Below, in pieces: positions 37,214 through 49,311 of a DNA stretch of 64,000 bases. The first letter of the stretch is position 1, and the number at the start of each line of letters is the position of its first letter. This stretch comes from Caenorhabditis remanei (lineage: Eukaryota; Nematoda; Chromadorea; Rhabditida; Rhabditidae). The translations under genes and the position numbers were made by a program. A model generated the notes under the pieces. The model was not told the DNA's origin, did no database searches, and worked only from the letters and a program-made list of their open reading frames with translations. The DNA is taken from NCBI RefSeq assembly GCF_010183535.1, contig NC_071331.1:15872001-15936000 (forward strand), written 5' to 3'.

Positions 37214-39669
37214 TTAAGCAATCTTCTTGGTCAGCTTAGCTGCCACATCAGCAATATTTCGGAATTGTTGAATTTCAAGCCAGAAGCCGGTGAAGTAATC
37301 GTCAACCATGTATGGAAGTCCGTTCGTAGCAGCAAATTCCTTGACGAGTGGCATTACTGCATTCAAGTTATGACGTGGCATGGTTGGGAACAAATGGTGC
37401 TCAATCTGAAAAAAGACGGTTTCCACGGTTTTGAGAATTGGAATACTGTTTGCACTTCTGATATTCATCCCGTGCTAGTTCGCTACCGTAATCTCATGCT
37501 TTTTCAATTCAACATTACCACCAACTTTTCAAAACCCCTGATTCTTCTGACGTCTTCCAATGCAGAAACGAAAAAGCGAGTGTTCCGGTTACCCCGCTAA
37601 AACCCATCAATCTATCTTTATCATTCAGTCGCTCTCTAAAAGAGTCGGTTGGCTGTTATCAAAAAAAAATCAGAGACGTATCACCCCATATTTTATCAGT
37701 TATCGAGAAATGAAGAATGTCACGAAACGGACAGTTTTGAACTCCTCATCACGAGAGTAGTCAGAAAAGGCAGATGAGTTCCAAATCAAAGTCTAGTAAA
37801 CTTCTAGCCGGGGGTTAGCTGTGATGTAGAAACGCTACAATGAACTATCAGAAAGTAAGAGTGCAAAAGATAAGGTGTGGAATACTGAACTGAACTAATG
37901 AACAAATTTGATGACAAAATTCACAAAGAGGGAAATCAACCAATCTTTTATGGTTTTCTAACCTATCCCTGATCTCTGTTTTACCTGGTAGTTGAGTCCA
38001 CCCCACAGCCAATCGATGAATCGTCCCGGACGCATATTTCTAGTGGTCATGATTTGAAGACAAGCGTAGTTTGACATGATGTTTGAGCTCACTGAAAAAG
38101 TGAATTGATTGAGATTATAGAAAGACAATGTAAACTTACATGCAAACTTTTCAACGGAGTAATGATTGAAAGTAACGACATGAGCAAGCAAGAAACCTCC
38201 AACGAGATGAGAAACGAAGAAGAACATTATTCTGAAAATTGTTGGGAGTTATTAGAAAAGAGAGTAGAAAATACCTTGTCGACCAGTCAGGAAGGAAATA
38301 AAGTTGACCCAATGACCAAGCCCAGTGAAGAGAGAGTCCGATCTGAATTATGAGCAGTTACTGTTGAAATTGAGCACTCGACAGGGGGATTTTAACAGGA
38401 TTCTTTCATTTTTTCGTCTTACCTGTTCATAGTGAGCAGTATTTCTGTAGTAGTCGTAGTAGTGGTTTGGCATTTGGCTAACAAAAATGATGGATTGTAG
38501 AAGCCATGAGAGACGAAGGAATGGTAGCATGAAAGCCCAATGTACATGTTGCCACCGGAAGAGAATCATGATCCACGAGTCTTGTGAGTAGTTGTTGAGA
38601 TGCTCAGCAACGGTAGCGTAGAATGGAACTAAGTCAAGATCTCCATCACGTCCGACAACATTTGTTGCTGCATGATGTACGTTATGCTGCTCTTTCCAAC
38701 CTCCAGATGAAAATCCCTGAAATTATCAATAGAATGAATTTCATTTTCTGGGAATCACAAACCTGTAAAAAGTTCCCGACAAAATAACTGGCTAAATCAT
38801 TGTAATATCGGTTTTTGAACAATTGATGATGTGCAAACTCGTGAATGAGCCATCCCAATTGCTGCCAAGCAACTCCCATGAGAATAGCAGAAGGAAGGTA
38901 GTATGTGTGATATTGAAGGTAGAAAGCAAAAAGAATTGTCACGATGGTTTCAAGAATTTTTCGGATATAAAACAGAGGGGATCCATTCATAAGTCCTTCG
39001 GCACGGACCTTCATTCGAAGACTGTCGAAATTTTTGTTTATTTGGGCTGATCGTTCTTCAGAAATGTTGAATGTACCCATGTTGACATCATCGATTCCCT
39101 TGATTGGATCTTCCTGAAAAACCACTGAGAGTTTGTTTGAATCTATTTTGAGTTGATTGATTACCTTGATATCTGGAATCACTGGTTCTTGGGTTGGACA
39201 TTTCTGTTTCAATTCTGTTAGCCATCTGTAAGCTTCTTTTGATCCAGTATGGAATGTGTGGAATACGGTAGTCGCCTGAAACACTAATTACATTTATAGT
39301 ATATACACAGTAATCTCTTCATACTATTTGCTTATAATTAAGTTTTTGTGTTACTAGTTTGATAACAAATCACATGCATCGCATGTGTGTAAGCGAGTTC
39401 TTTGTACTTTGCCTCATAAGTTTCCGCATTTTTCACTTACACGAAACAAATTCACGGGCACGTACACATGTGGGAATCGTGTTAAACGATTTGTGAACAT
39501 AGAACAAAATACAAATTTTGAAAACCCCAACTAATCTTACATCCATATTTTTGTAAGTGGTGATTGCACTGCCTCCAGGATGCGCCTTCAAAACAGCATC
39601 GTCGATTTGACACCATTTCCCATCGATTTTGATGTAGAATGGCTCATGTTCCTGCTCTCGCAACACCAT
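37214..39669 (-). CDS. fat-4: Delta-5 fatty-acid desaturase
   Basis: Front-end desaturase acting after FAT-3 and elongation, making C20 acids such as arachidonic and eicosapentaenoic acid at the ER. The start codon at 39669 gives MVLREQEHEPFYIKIDGKW, nearly the C. elegans FAT-4 N-terminus as I remember it. Features in order are the cytochrome-b5 HPGG (KAHPGGSAITTYKN), VFHTFHTGSKEAYRWL, the hydrophobic YIRKILETIVTILFAFYLQY, histidine box I HEFAHHQ, box II HNVHHAATN and box III IEHHLFPTMPRHN in the last exon (37214-37407). The last exon is split off by an intron of about 580 bp (37408-37985), longer than the others. A linker after QEP (IPDIKVINQL...) may contain an extra retained or mis-joined intron piece at 39115-39165, since C. 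elegans is shorter there. Confidence 0.95.
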
Positions 39670-41450
39670 TTTGATGTGGACCCAAGGAGGATGTAGATAC
39701 CTAAAATTACGAATAAATCTACAATGTCATTAGAATGAGCAAATAAGAAAACGAAAACAAGATGGAGACACTATTTCGAAACTAGTTTTCTCTCCAAGGA
39801 TTACGGAAAACAAAGATCGAAATCTTTCATAAAATGAGGTGATGTGTCAGATGTTGAGAACATATGATTTGAACGTTTTTCGTAAATTAGAGAACAAGAA
39901 AAAAGACAATGAAAAAGAAAAAAAGCAAGCAAACTTTATTGACTTTTGCTAGGATTTAGTTGGAAGGATCATTGCACTTTAATGTTTAAATTTTATGAAA
40001 AACGCGAATGTTGAACGCATTATTGCATTTTCAAAACTAGTAGTTACAAGTCAGAAGATGACCTATATTTTCACATATATAAAAAAAAGAGCGAAAAACG
40101 ACGTTTCCTTCAGAGACTTATCATTCATGGAAAGTCGCGCCATTAATATTTCTTTTGCTCCTGCGAAAGAGCACATTGGTCAGAGGGTGAGATGAGACAC
40201 TGAAGCAACACGAGAGAGACAAAAAAGAGGAAAAGAGTTCTTGGTTAGAATTGAATTCTATAAATTGGACAATTAGATTCTACATGCACTCAACTAAATT
40301 CAATTTGACATGTTGAGTTAGACATTTTCATTAAGTTTTCAAAAGGTCTCTACTTTCCGGGACTAATCATTCAAAATTTTAAATGTTGAAAAATGATCCT
40401 ATCTGTGACTGGAAATAAGTTGTTGCCCTAGATTACGTTACATTAGACAGAAACGTTTTTGAGAAGTTCTAAAAATGCATTAGTTCTTCGATTCAATTTA
40501 CGTTGCCTTACGGTAGTATCATATTGGGAAAAGATGGAAGACGTGTGTGAAACTCTATGAAAAAAAATTGGGTGAAAACCAAATGAAGGTCATCTTTCAT
40601 TGTGATCGGCCGTCGGGGTTTTGCAGAAAAAAGTTCGAATTCGGAGAGAGATAGAATACGATCGATGAGAATGTTGAGGAGTTTTGACAGGAATGTGATC
40701 GAATTCGGTTTTCAATATAAGTGTTTTTGACTTTCAAAAAACATGGGAACAAAGAACATCAGAGATGATCAAGGAAATGTTCTGTCAACAGACTGAAAGT
40801 TCAACAGAAAAACACAATATGATAAACTATTGAAGAAAATTCACAACAAGTCGTAACAGCCTCGGAATTTACATTGTTCATGCTTCTCATTTTTGTGAGT
40901 AATCCGTCCCGGATTATGTGTTCAACACATTTACGTCACTAAATGTTGAACTCCTAAAGAAAAGTTACAGATAAATATAAAATTTTCTCTTCCCGAGATT
41001 TTTTCACGAGTTACCATGAATTTCCGTTAAAAACTAGTCTATCATGGTGTTTCTGAACTGATAGGACAAGAAACCATGATTCGTGCACTGAAGATTGACT
41101 ACACATGTATTAACCACAGTAAGAATATGATTTTCCAACACAGCAAAATATTGTACGAGCCAATAGCTGCTTCTTAACTGGAAAAATGGGGAGAACACTG
41201 TAAAACTTCAAATGTTGACTACTGGCCGAACTTCATTCAACAATGACCGAGTTTCGTCTGCTTCCCAGAATTAGTCCCTGACAGTTTTTAAAAACTTTTT
41301 TGATTGTATTTTAGTTTTATGTAAGCTTAAAACGCATTATAAAGGTTTATAAAAAGAAAAATGTTGTCTTGCTTCCGTCAAAATCGACCAATTAAATATA
41401 TATCGACTTTTCGCGCGGGCTTCCTTCAAATAATCGATATTTTCCCCAGA
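39670..41450. other. Intergenic region upstream of fat-4
   Basis: About 1.8 kb between the divergent fat-4 and PC4-type genes. AT-rich, with no convincing exon; an open stretch at 39995-40195 lacks motifs. Likely holds the fat-4 promoter, while the PC4 promoter probably lies in the last few hundred bases, which include CGACTTTTCGCGCGGGC near 41405. Confidence 0.4.
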
Positions 41451-41950
41451 ATGTCCTCCTCGTCGTCGTCTTCTGAAGATGAGCTCCCCAAACAGGAGGT
41501 AAAACAAGAGAAAAAGTCTAAGGCAAGCTTTACTTTGTTGTAAGATTTGTAATTTTTGTTTTTGTTTCAGAAAAGACAGTCGGAAGCTACTGAAGAGCAA
41601 AAGCCAAAGAAAGCGAAGGCTGAAGAAGTTACTGGCAGAATGAAAGATTCGGACGGAAATGAGGTTCTTTTTGCATTTTTAAGAATTTTATTTAATTTTA
41701 AATTTAAAGATGTTCGAGTTCGGAAATTTGAGATACGCAACAGTCAGCAATTTCAAAGGAAAGGAGTACGTCAATATCAGAGAGTACTACGTCGATAAAG
41801 TGAGCATTCAGGCACAAACAGTTTTTAAAGCTCTTTCATTGTTTTCAGAACTCGGGAAAAATGATGCCGAGTCGCAAAGGCATCTCGTTGAACAAGGCAC
41901 AATGGGCAAACTTGAAGGATCTGATTCCGGAAATCGACAAAAAATTCTAA
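41451..41950 (+). CDS. PC4/Sub1-type transcriptional coactivator
   Basis: Small single-stranded-DNA-binding coactivator of RNA polymerase II. Four exons: exon 1 from 41451, then 41572-41665, 41710-41799 and 41849-41950. The N-terminus is the serine/acidic and lysine-rich tail typical of PC4 (MSSSSSSSEDELPKQE, then KRQSEATEEQKPKKAK). The conserved core follows: MFEFGNLRYATVSNFKGKEYVNIREYYVD, then KMMPSRKGISLNKAQWANLKDLIPEID, ending KKF. The core length matches PC4 well. Exon 1 may end at 41498 (GT donor) or at 41522 (GC donor); both keep the frame and differ by eight lysine-rich residues. It lies 220 bp upstream of pis-1 on the same strand and the pair is probably an operon, as remembered for C. 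elegans T13F2.2 and pis-1. Confidence 0.92.
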
Positions 41951-42154
41951 TACCAAACAAACACATTCCACTCGTTTCACGCCTGTTCCAAATCTCGATC
42001 GATCAAAAAGATTTACCGGTTCTACTTTGTTAAATGTTGTTTTTATCTCGCCCGAATGAAATTGTTTTGTTTTCTGTTTTCTTCTGATTTTCTGATGGAA
42101 AAGCATATAATACTTTGATATATCTGCAACGACGTTCGATAGCATCATTCAAAA

Positions 42155-42170
42155 CGAAACTGTTCAGGCC
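42155..42170 (+). promoter_or_regulatory. Probable trans-splice acceptor of pis-1
   Basis: The sequence AACTGTTCAG followed by GCC ends directly at the pis-1 ATG, 220 bp after the PC4-gene stop. The spacing and position suit SL trans-splicing of a downstream operon gene. SL type is not determinable from sequence. Confidence 0.5.
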
Positions 42171-45100
42171 ATGTCGGATCCACTGGCGAAAGACGAGGAA
42201 ATCCAACATCGGCCGGAATCTCCACCGTTGGGTCTCTTAGATCCGTCAAGGATTCAGAATCCTCTAGCAAATGAACAAATGCATCAGATGCAACAACAAC
42301 AAACGCCAAATGCATCTGGATTCGTGATGCCAGAACAACCTAGACAGGTATTTTTCAAGTATACAAATGCTTGGTTTTTTTTAAATTTAAGAGTAGTATT
42401 TGCTGATGAAAAACTAACATAAGTATTTAGATAAAATGTGTCTAAATTACAAATTTCAGCAACTTCAACAAAACTGGCAACGAACACCAACTATGAGTCC
42501 AGCTAATATCTTTCAAGGTGCGATTTACTTAGTTTTTGATAAAAATTCATAACTGTCCCAACTTTAGGTTCTGGAACACCTGGAAGTCAGAGAAGTTCTT
42601 CGGGAACTCCGAATCATCAGATGAGCGGCCCGTCTACACAACAACAGTTTTTCCATGGAGGTATGTATGTGGTGGAACTTTTGAAAAGCATTATGTTTTT
42701 TCTTCACAGAAAGCCCAATTCATTCTCAAGGAGCACCAATGACTCCACAGAACACAGGTCCTCCGCCTGGATCGAATTGTGGTACACCTCAAAGTGCTCC
42801 GAATTCGGGAGGAGCTCCTTATGACTATCAGGCTGCACAAATGCAACAACAACAACATGCACAGGTATAAAATAATACATAACTTGAGTTGAAAAATGAA
42901 AGGTTTTTTCTGAAGGCAATGGCAGCAGCGGCCGCTGCTCAACAGCAACAACAACAGCAGCAACAGCAGTACGGTGGACCACCGAATCCTCAGCAGATGC
43001 ACGATTCGCCGTTCCGACAACATCCAATGATGGGAATGCATCAGCATCCAGGTCACCCAGCGCAATATCCTCCTGGATATCCTCCACCACAATGGCAACA
43101 ACAAATGTACGCAAGACAAGCACAAGCACAAGCCGTAGCAGCTCAGCAGAGAGCAGCAGCTGCAGCGGCAGCTCAGAGAGTGCCTTATCCGCAAGGAGGT
43201 AAGAAGATTATTCAGATAGATTTATTCGCAAGGACTAGAGAAATTGATTTCATACATCTACTTCATTTAGTGTATGCACCTCTTCTCGCTATACACATTC
43301 AACTTTTCAGCCTATCCCGCTGGAATGCCGGGAGCACCAGGACCAATGACACCCGTTTACCCTCCACAAACACCTACAGGTACTCGAACGACACCAGGAT
43401 CGGCTGGACCAGGAACAGGGACTCCAGGAACACCACAAAGACCACAGTATCCGCAAGGAACAAATCCTCAACAACCTCCATCTCAGTTTGCATATCCCCC
43501 AGCACAACAAATGACACCCACTGGGCAACCACCTGGATATCCCGGAATTCCTGGAACCCCCACTTACCCATCAACACCTCATCCGATGTATCGACAAGGC
43601 CCTCCTACTGTAAGAGCTTGAAAATCCAACAAAAATCAGAAAATAATTGATTATAGGCACCGCCTGGAATGAGGCAATATATTTCTCCACAAGCTGGACA
43701 GTCACAACCAACACCTGGAACACCTCGTAAGACCTTCACATTGTTTCAAAATCAACGTTTTTTGTTTAGATCGATTCGGTCCACAAATCCAACCAGGGGC
43801 GACATCATCTCCTCATTTCGCAGCAGCTCCCGGTGCAGTTGGACCTGATCTCAGATCACCATCACTGATGTCTCCTAATCAACAGCAACAACAACAACCA
43901 CAACAACATACTCCGCATACTCCCGTTCTACCAAGAGCTTTACACAGTGAGCTGAACCAGCTTTCATATAAAAACCACTGAAAAAATAAATTTTAGATGA
44001 TATGCAACCACTTGGAATGCGTCCAGTGGCTCTACCATCCCAACCATTATCCCAACCACAAGTTACACCTCAACAACCTCTATCCTCTTCATCCCATCCT
44101 CCACAATCAGCTGGAGCAAATCAATTTGTTTATCGTCAAGGAATACCCAATCAAATGCATCACGATCCAACAGCTTTTCCAATGCAAATGAATGCCGATC
44201 CAGAACTTTTCTTGTCTGGTTTCCACTTTCAATGTTTCGATTCAGAAAAACTATTCGAAGATAGATTGGATCGGAAGACTTTGGAGTTTATGATCAGAGT
44301 AAGACAAATACATGATATGAATCAATTAATACAACTAAAATTTCAGTTTCATGGAGGTGAAATTGAATTTGACAACACGAGGTTCTTGGATAATGTTCAC
44401 CTAGTGTCTCACGTTCTTATTGATTCTTGTCGTAATCCACATGTCAGGCAATCCCTGGAACATCGGAAACGTATCATTTCAATGCAATGGGTTGTGGATG
44501 TAATTCAAAGAGAAAAAGCTGATATTCCGTGGAAGTTAGCACATTTACCTGCCCCGTTCAATGACAATTTCAGGCCGTATTTAGGAAAGGTATAGTTGTT
44601 TCTCAAAATGTTTTTGATCTATTAAAGTTTTCCAGCTTTTCTCTCTATCAGGATATGATGAATCAGAACGAGGTGCTATTTCTTTTATGGCAGAAGCGAT
44701 GGGAGCAAAAATAACCCCATTTTTGGCGAGGCAAAATGATTTATTGATAGCCAAGGCGTATGTTTCAGATTAAAAAAACCAATAATTATATGTCATTTCA
44801 GTCCTTCTGAGAAAGTAACAAAAGCTCAGGAATGGAAAATTCCAGTGGTTAATTATCAATGGATTGCGGAAGCTTATGTTTGTGGAAGTGCCCAACCTCA
44901 TGAACGACCGAATGTTGAGAATCCGAGATTCCAAGTAGGTCAGCCGTGCCACGAAGTCAATGGAAGTCCAACACTGATTGAGATGTCTAGTAACGAGTTC
45001 GCTGCAATGATTTGTGAGTTTACAAGTTCTTTCTACAGATTAGAAAGTGTTTTTGTTGCAGGCTGTTGGAAACAACCAATTATAATTGGTGATCAAGCTT

Positions 45101-46192
45101 ATGATAAGGCCACATTGAATCGGAAAGAGTTGGAAAATGACCCATACTTCTTCCCACCACGGAGAATATTGTAATATCGGAGGTTCCCATTTTCAAAAAA
45201 TATGTGATAATTTTTTACAGAAATCAAACACCAGCACCATCAGAGGAAGAAATTGAAACGAATCAAAAGCGGATTGAGGAACAAGAGCAACAGTATAAGG
45301 ATCATATGGAAAAAATGAAAGATACCCCATTACATAAAGATTTCTATCAAGTACGACAACCGCAACCACGTGTATCTGCCTGGTTTGGAGATGCAATTGA
45401 TGATGAGGCGTTGAGGATTCTCAAGAAAAAAGTTGAATTTCTTGGAGGAAAAACCGTAGATGAGATTCAACAAGCAACCCATATAATAATGATGTCAGGA
45501 AGAAGGAGTTTGGCACTATTAGAATCAATAATCAGAGGAAAGAATATCGTGGATCCAGAATGGATTATTGATAGTTTCAAGCATAAGATATGGCTTGATA
45601 CTTATGATTATTTCCTACAAGACAAAGACATCGAAAAGGATTATTCGTATAATTGCATGAGAAGTGTTCTTCGAGCTCGCAATAAATTAGTTTTCGAAGA
45701 TATCGAATTCCACGTGACTCGATTCGTGGAGCCGAGTCAGAAAGAATTGGTACGGCTCATTGAATTGGCAGGTGGAAAAGTACATTCGGAAAAGCCCGAT
45801 CCCAAATATTTAGGTAACTTGATAGTCTAATGTATCGCTATATTGATAATAATATTTCAGCTCAATGTATTGAAAGCGAACAACCCTATATAATAATTTC
45901 TTGCGAGAACGATGCCCGTTTCCTCAGTTATCTGGCAGAAGCTAAACTACGTAAGCAATACTTTATTGGAATCAGTAATCAATTTCCTATTTCAGCTATT
46001 TATAATGTGGATTTGGTGCTATTTGCAATGCTGCGACAAGTGATTGAACCACTCCCACAATACCGTATTCCCATTCCAATAGTTGTAAAATCTCATGTGT
46101 TCCGTCAGCCACCACCATATACAGCTCCATCAAAAGAACCTGTAACATCAACTGCATCCACACCTACGCCTATGGAAGTTTCAGCGAATTGA
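42171..46192 (+). CDS. pis-1: PTIP-like BRCT-repeat protein
   Basis: Nuclear adaptor; PTIP proteins work with MLL3/4 H3K4 methyltransferases and in the DNA-damage response, and C. elegans PIS-1 was named for SWI/SNF interaction. The first third is low complexity: Gln runs (residues coded at 42283-42303 and 42940-42969), poly-Ala, then Pro/Gly/Thr-rich segments such as MPGAPGPMTPVYPPQTPTG. The second part, from about 44200, has several BRCT-type modules, recognisable by their Trp motifs: SMQWVVDVIQ, VVNYQWIAEAY and IVDPEWIIDSFKH. A charged coiled-coil-like linker (EEEIETNQKRIEEQEQQYKDHMEKM) lies between BRCT groups. The C-terminal BRCT pair ends in a proline-rich tail (PPPYTAPSKEPV, stop 46190-46192). 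No other organism-wide domain is evident. Second gene behind the PC4-type coactivator. Confidence 0.9.
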
Positions 46193-46942
46193 ATAATATA
46201 GAAACTATTTTATTGCATTTATTTTCATCACTTTTATAGGTTTTATATGTACTATTTATCACATTCATCCTCGAATCTCATCCCTTCGTGTATAATATTG
46301 TTATATTTTTCATAAACTTTTTTCAGATTGAAAAACGTATCAAACATTGATCTAGAAACCGATAAGGATGAAAGACGAAAAACGAACAGAAAGTTTTCTC
46401 ATACGTGAAATAATTGTAGATTAAAACAGTTTTATGAAAACCGTTTCGAAGTATTATGAAAGTTTGTGGAACAAGAAGTAGAAGTCACCTCATATCAGGA
46501 ACGTCAATATTTTTTGTTACAAAAAAAAGTCGACTCCATTGACAGAATTAACTATTTCATAGATATTTCGTATTTTTTCAGAGAACTCTTATTCGCAGAT
46601 ATCATGGAAAACAGTCCTCCAGGATGTTTGATGGGCTCCACCCCCTCTACCAAACACCTTCTCTTTCCGAATATTTCTTCTTTTTTCTCTCCGAGAGAAA
46701 CCTTCCCCAATGACAGAGGTTGTGTCCAAACCTCTTTTTGAATCTTCTTCTTACCGTATCTTTCTTTTTCTTTCTCTCTTTCTTCTTCTAGGTGTTGAAG
46801 AATCAGATTGTATCGCTTGATATTGAGACCGCCCGTACCTTTTTTTATAAATGTACAATTGATATAATGTGATTCGAATCCGACACTTTCACTAGCTGAT
46901 TTCTTGATATTCTGTTCTGCGAACGTTTATTTTTCCAGAAAA
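46193..46942. other. Intergenic gap after pis-1
   Basis: About 750 bp with no supported exon. The open stretch 46466-46741 has no motif and no splice partner. TTTATTTTCATC near 46215 may be the pis-1 3' end. The next gene begins behind TTATTTTTCCAG at 46930-46939. Confidence 0.4.
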
Positions 46943-48832
46943 ATGGTTGTTGAGAAGATAATTCAGAATAGGAAAACGAAGAAGATTAAGAAAAAGAAGA
47001 CAATTAGAAGAAATAATCAAAAGACATGGAGACAAGTTTCAGAAGTTTTAATAGAAACTGTCAAATCAAAGATGAAAATTTCAGATGTTTTGGATTTATC
47101 CGTAAAGTTTTTCTTACAGAATTAACAAATTGATGTTTTCGATTTCAGATAATGACAAAAGTAATCGAAACAGGATGTCAGGTTCGAATACAAGAACATT
47201 TCAACGATTCGTTAGAATTTCAATATTTGAATACTTTGGAGATCACAGTGAATGGAGAGAAGATGACTGTATTTAATGTTATCTCGTTTTTAGAGTAAGT
47301 TTGTCTTTCATAGAATCTGATAAAACGAATAAAATCTTTGAAGATGGATAACCACGTTTGACTTGAAATGGACTACTGTATCCTTCATAAACTTCCCAGA
47401 AGATGGAATATTGCGTCGAGCTCTCTTTGAAAATGTCGAGAGAGTTTCAAAAGAAGTTGTTTTATTTCAAATACACGATGAGAATATTACAATAAGTTAT
47501 AGGTTAGTGACCGAGTTTTTCAGAAGATTACTGTATCATACTTATCTTCTTTTTTCAAAACGTAAGTTTTTTCAGAGCACTCGCATCTCTCTGCCAAATA
47601 TGTTCATCATCTCCAACACCTTGTGAACTTCTCCACGAAATGATTAATCTTCCACCACGTGCAAAAAATCTGAAACTGGAAATGTGTTCTGCAGATAAAG
47701 CAGTCATTCCCAGAAGATTTCTCAAGAATCTTCTCAATTCTATCAAGTAAGATCAATTGTATCATAAACATAACTAAGATAATAAACTGACCTTCTCAGT
47801 ATATTAGGACTCCTTTTTCTCATCTGGAGGTCATAAATTGAATCGAGCGTCGCTCCGTGTCCGTGATTTTGATTAATTGCTTTTTTCGCTCAACCACTGA
47901 ATTCGAATTTATCATTCTCTCAATCGACACTAGGAAACGAGAGAAAAACGGGTGCTGATCTTGAATTAAAAGTATGTTTCAAGGAACTTTCAATCGAGAA
48001 ATTAATGAATTCGAAATGGAAATTAATGAATTCGAATATAGTTCATAATTTGAAAGTGTGTGTTCAATAGCTATAAAAATTACACTGGTTCTCGAACTCT
48101 GTATTTTTGGAGAAAAAATCCATCTTCACTTCCTTCTTTCTCGAAACCAAGTTCTCTTGATTTATTTTCGAAACCGTTTTTTTTTCACTGTAGACCTCCA
48201 TCGGAGATTCTGATGATTAATGTTCTTGTTCCTTACGAAGACGGTACAGTATGTTGTACCAGTTTCCGAAAAATCAATTAATTATTGTTTATATGAGAAA
48301 ATGGAGGAAATCTGGATAGGATTGGTTCATAAACCCTTTTAATTGAGTCATTCGAAACATGCCACTTCAAATTTATCATTTTCAAAATGAAAGGAGGCTA
48401 TCGATTTTCGATTGCAAGTGCTTCCAATGGATTCAGCTTGTACTTTAGATATCAAAAAGGGTTCATCGAATCGAAACAAGTTTTTTCACATTGTTCTGTG
48501 GAGAAAAATTTCTTCAGATTTTATGGGGGATTACGGTCAAAATAAGTTGGGAGACACATACTTCAAAACATGTAATTATTATTTTCAGTCCAACAACTCT
48601 GAAGGTGTACTTCAACAGTTCCACGGAAATCCTACAGATGTCTGAATATTGTGGCGATATTTTCTCATTACACGACAATCCTATAACTCATGTTTCCAAT
48701 GGAAATCTTAAGTTTTATAATGCTTATTTAAATTGTTTGGAAGATTGCTGTATGATGGTTAATACTTATCGAATTGATAATGTTGTGACTTCTTTTTTCG
48801 TTACATCTGTTGAGAAATTTGTTGTTTTTTGA
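46943..48832 (+). CDS. Unrecognised nematode-type protein
   Basis: Five exons (46943-47101, 47149-47294, 47344-47502, 47576-47746, 48589-48832) join without a frame break to 292 aa. I do not recognise the family. The first 30 residues are very basic (KKIKKKKTIRRNNQKTW), like a nuclear signal or F-box-neighbour helix. The rest is alternating beta/alpha-like with ITVNGEKMTVFNVISFLEW, FDLKWTTVSFINFPEDG, LKLEMCSADKAVIPRRFLKNLL and a Cys-rich C-terminal stretch (LNCLEDCCMMV). The layout vaguely resembles C-terminal domains of nematode F-box-associated proteins (FTH/DUF38 or FBA2), but no F-box is seen. Intron 4 is about 840 bp and could hide an exon. The ATG follows a TTTTTCCAG acceptor. Lies between pis-1 and vha-7, which are probably not adjacent in C. 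elegans. Confidence 0.7.
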
Positions 48833-49311
48833 ATTAATTTTATTAAAACCAATTCAAAAATGAATTAACATTTTACCTATTTTCATGTTCTTTTTCTCTT
48901 CCTTTTTAACTTCCACAACTATTCTAGAAATATATTCTTTTGAAATATATTTTTTAATAGTACACCCATGTTGTACTCTATAGAGCTCTATGCTTCAATA
49001 TGACGATGTTGCAAGCATAAACCGGAACAAAAACTTGTTTTGAACTATTCTTTTCAAATAATTTACTAGATTTTCTTTAAATGTGTATTTGAAAAAAAGT
49101 TGCCCTTTTTTTCGTGACTACAAAACTTTTTTACCGTCTTTCAAGCAAAAGTTCGTAAATTATAGTGTAACTCCCGCAGCCACCACCACGTTAAAATGCA
49201 CACAATCTGAAAAATTTTCAAGTCAATTTCATCTTTTGCTTCCAATCAGTTTTTTTTTCCTTCAAAATGCAAAAACTCTTCTTTTCTATATAAAACTTCA
49301 CTTTTAGTTCG
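48833..49311. other. Intergenic gap upstream of vha-7
   Basis: About 480 bp, AT-rich and without an exon. The CTTTTAG acceptor at 49301-49307, four bases before the vha-7 ATG, is a likely trans-splice site. Confidence 0.45.

Noticed and set aside
42691..43194. Minus-strand open stretches of 141-167 codons opposite pis-1
   Set aside because: They are reverse translations of Gln/Pro/Ala repeats and look like Leu/Val/Cys-rich artefacts.
46868..46890. GATTCGAATCC word, another tRNA-like B box
   Set aside because: No T-arm pairing and no anticodon or D-arm upstream.
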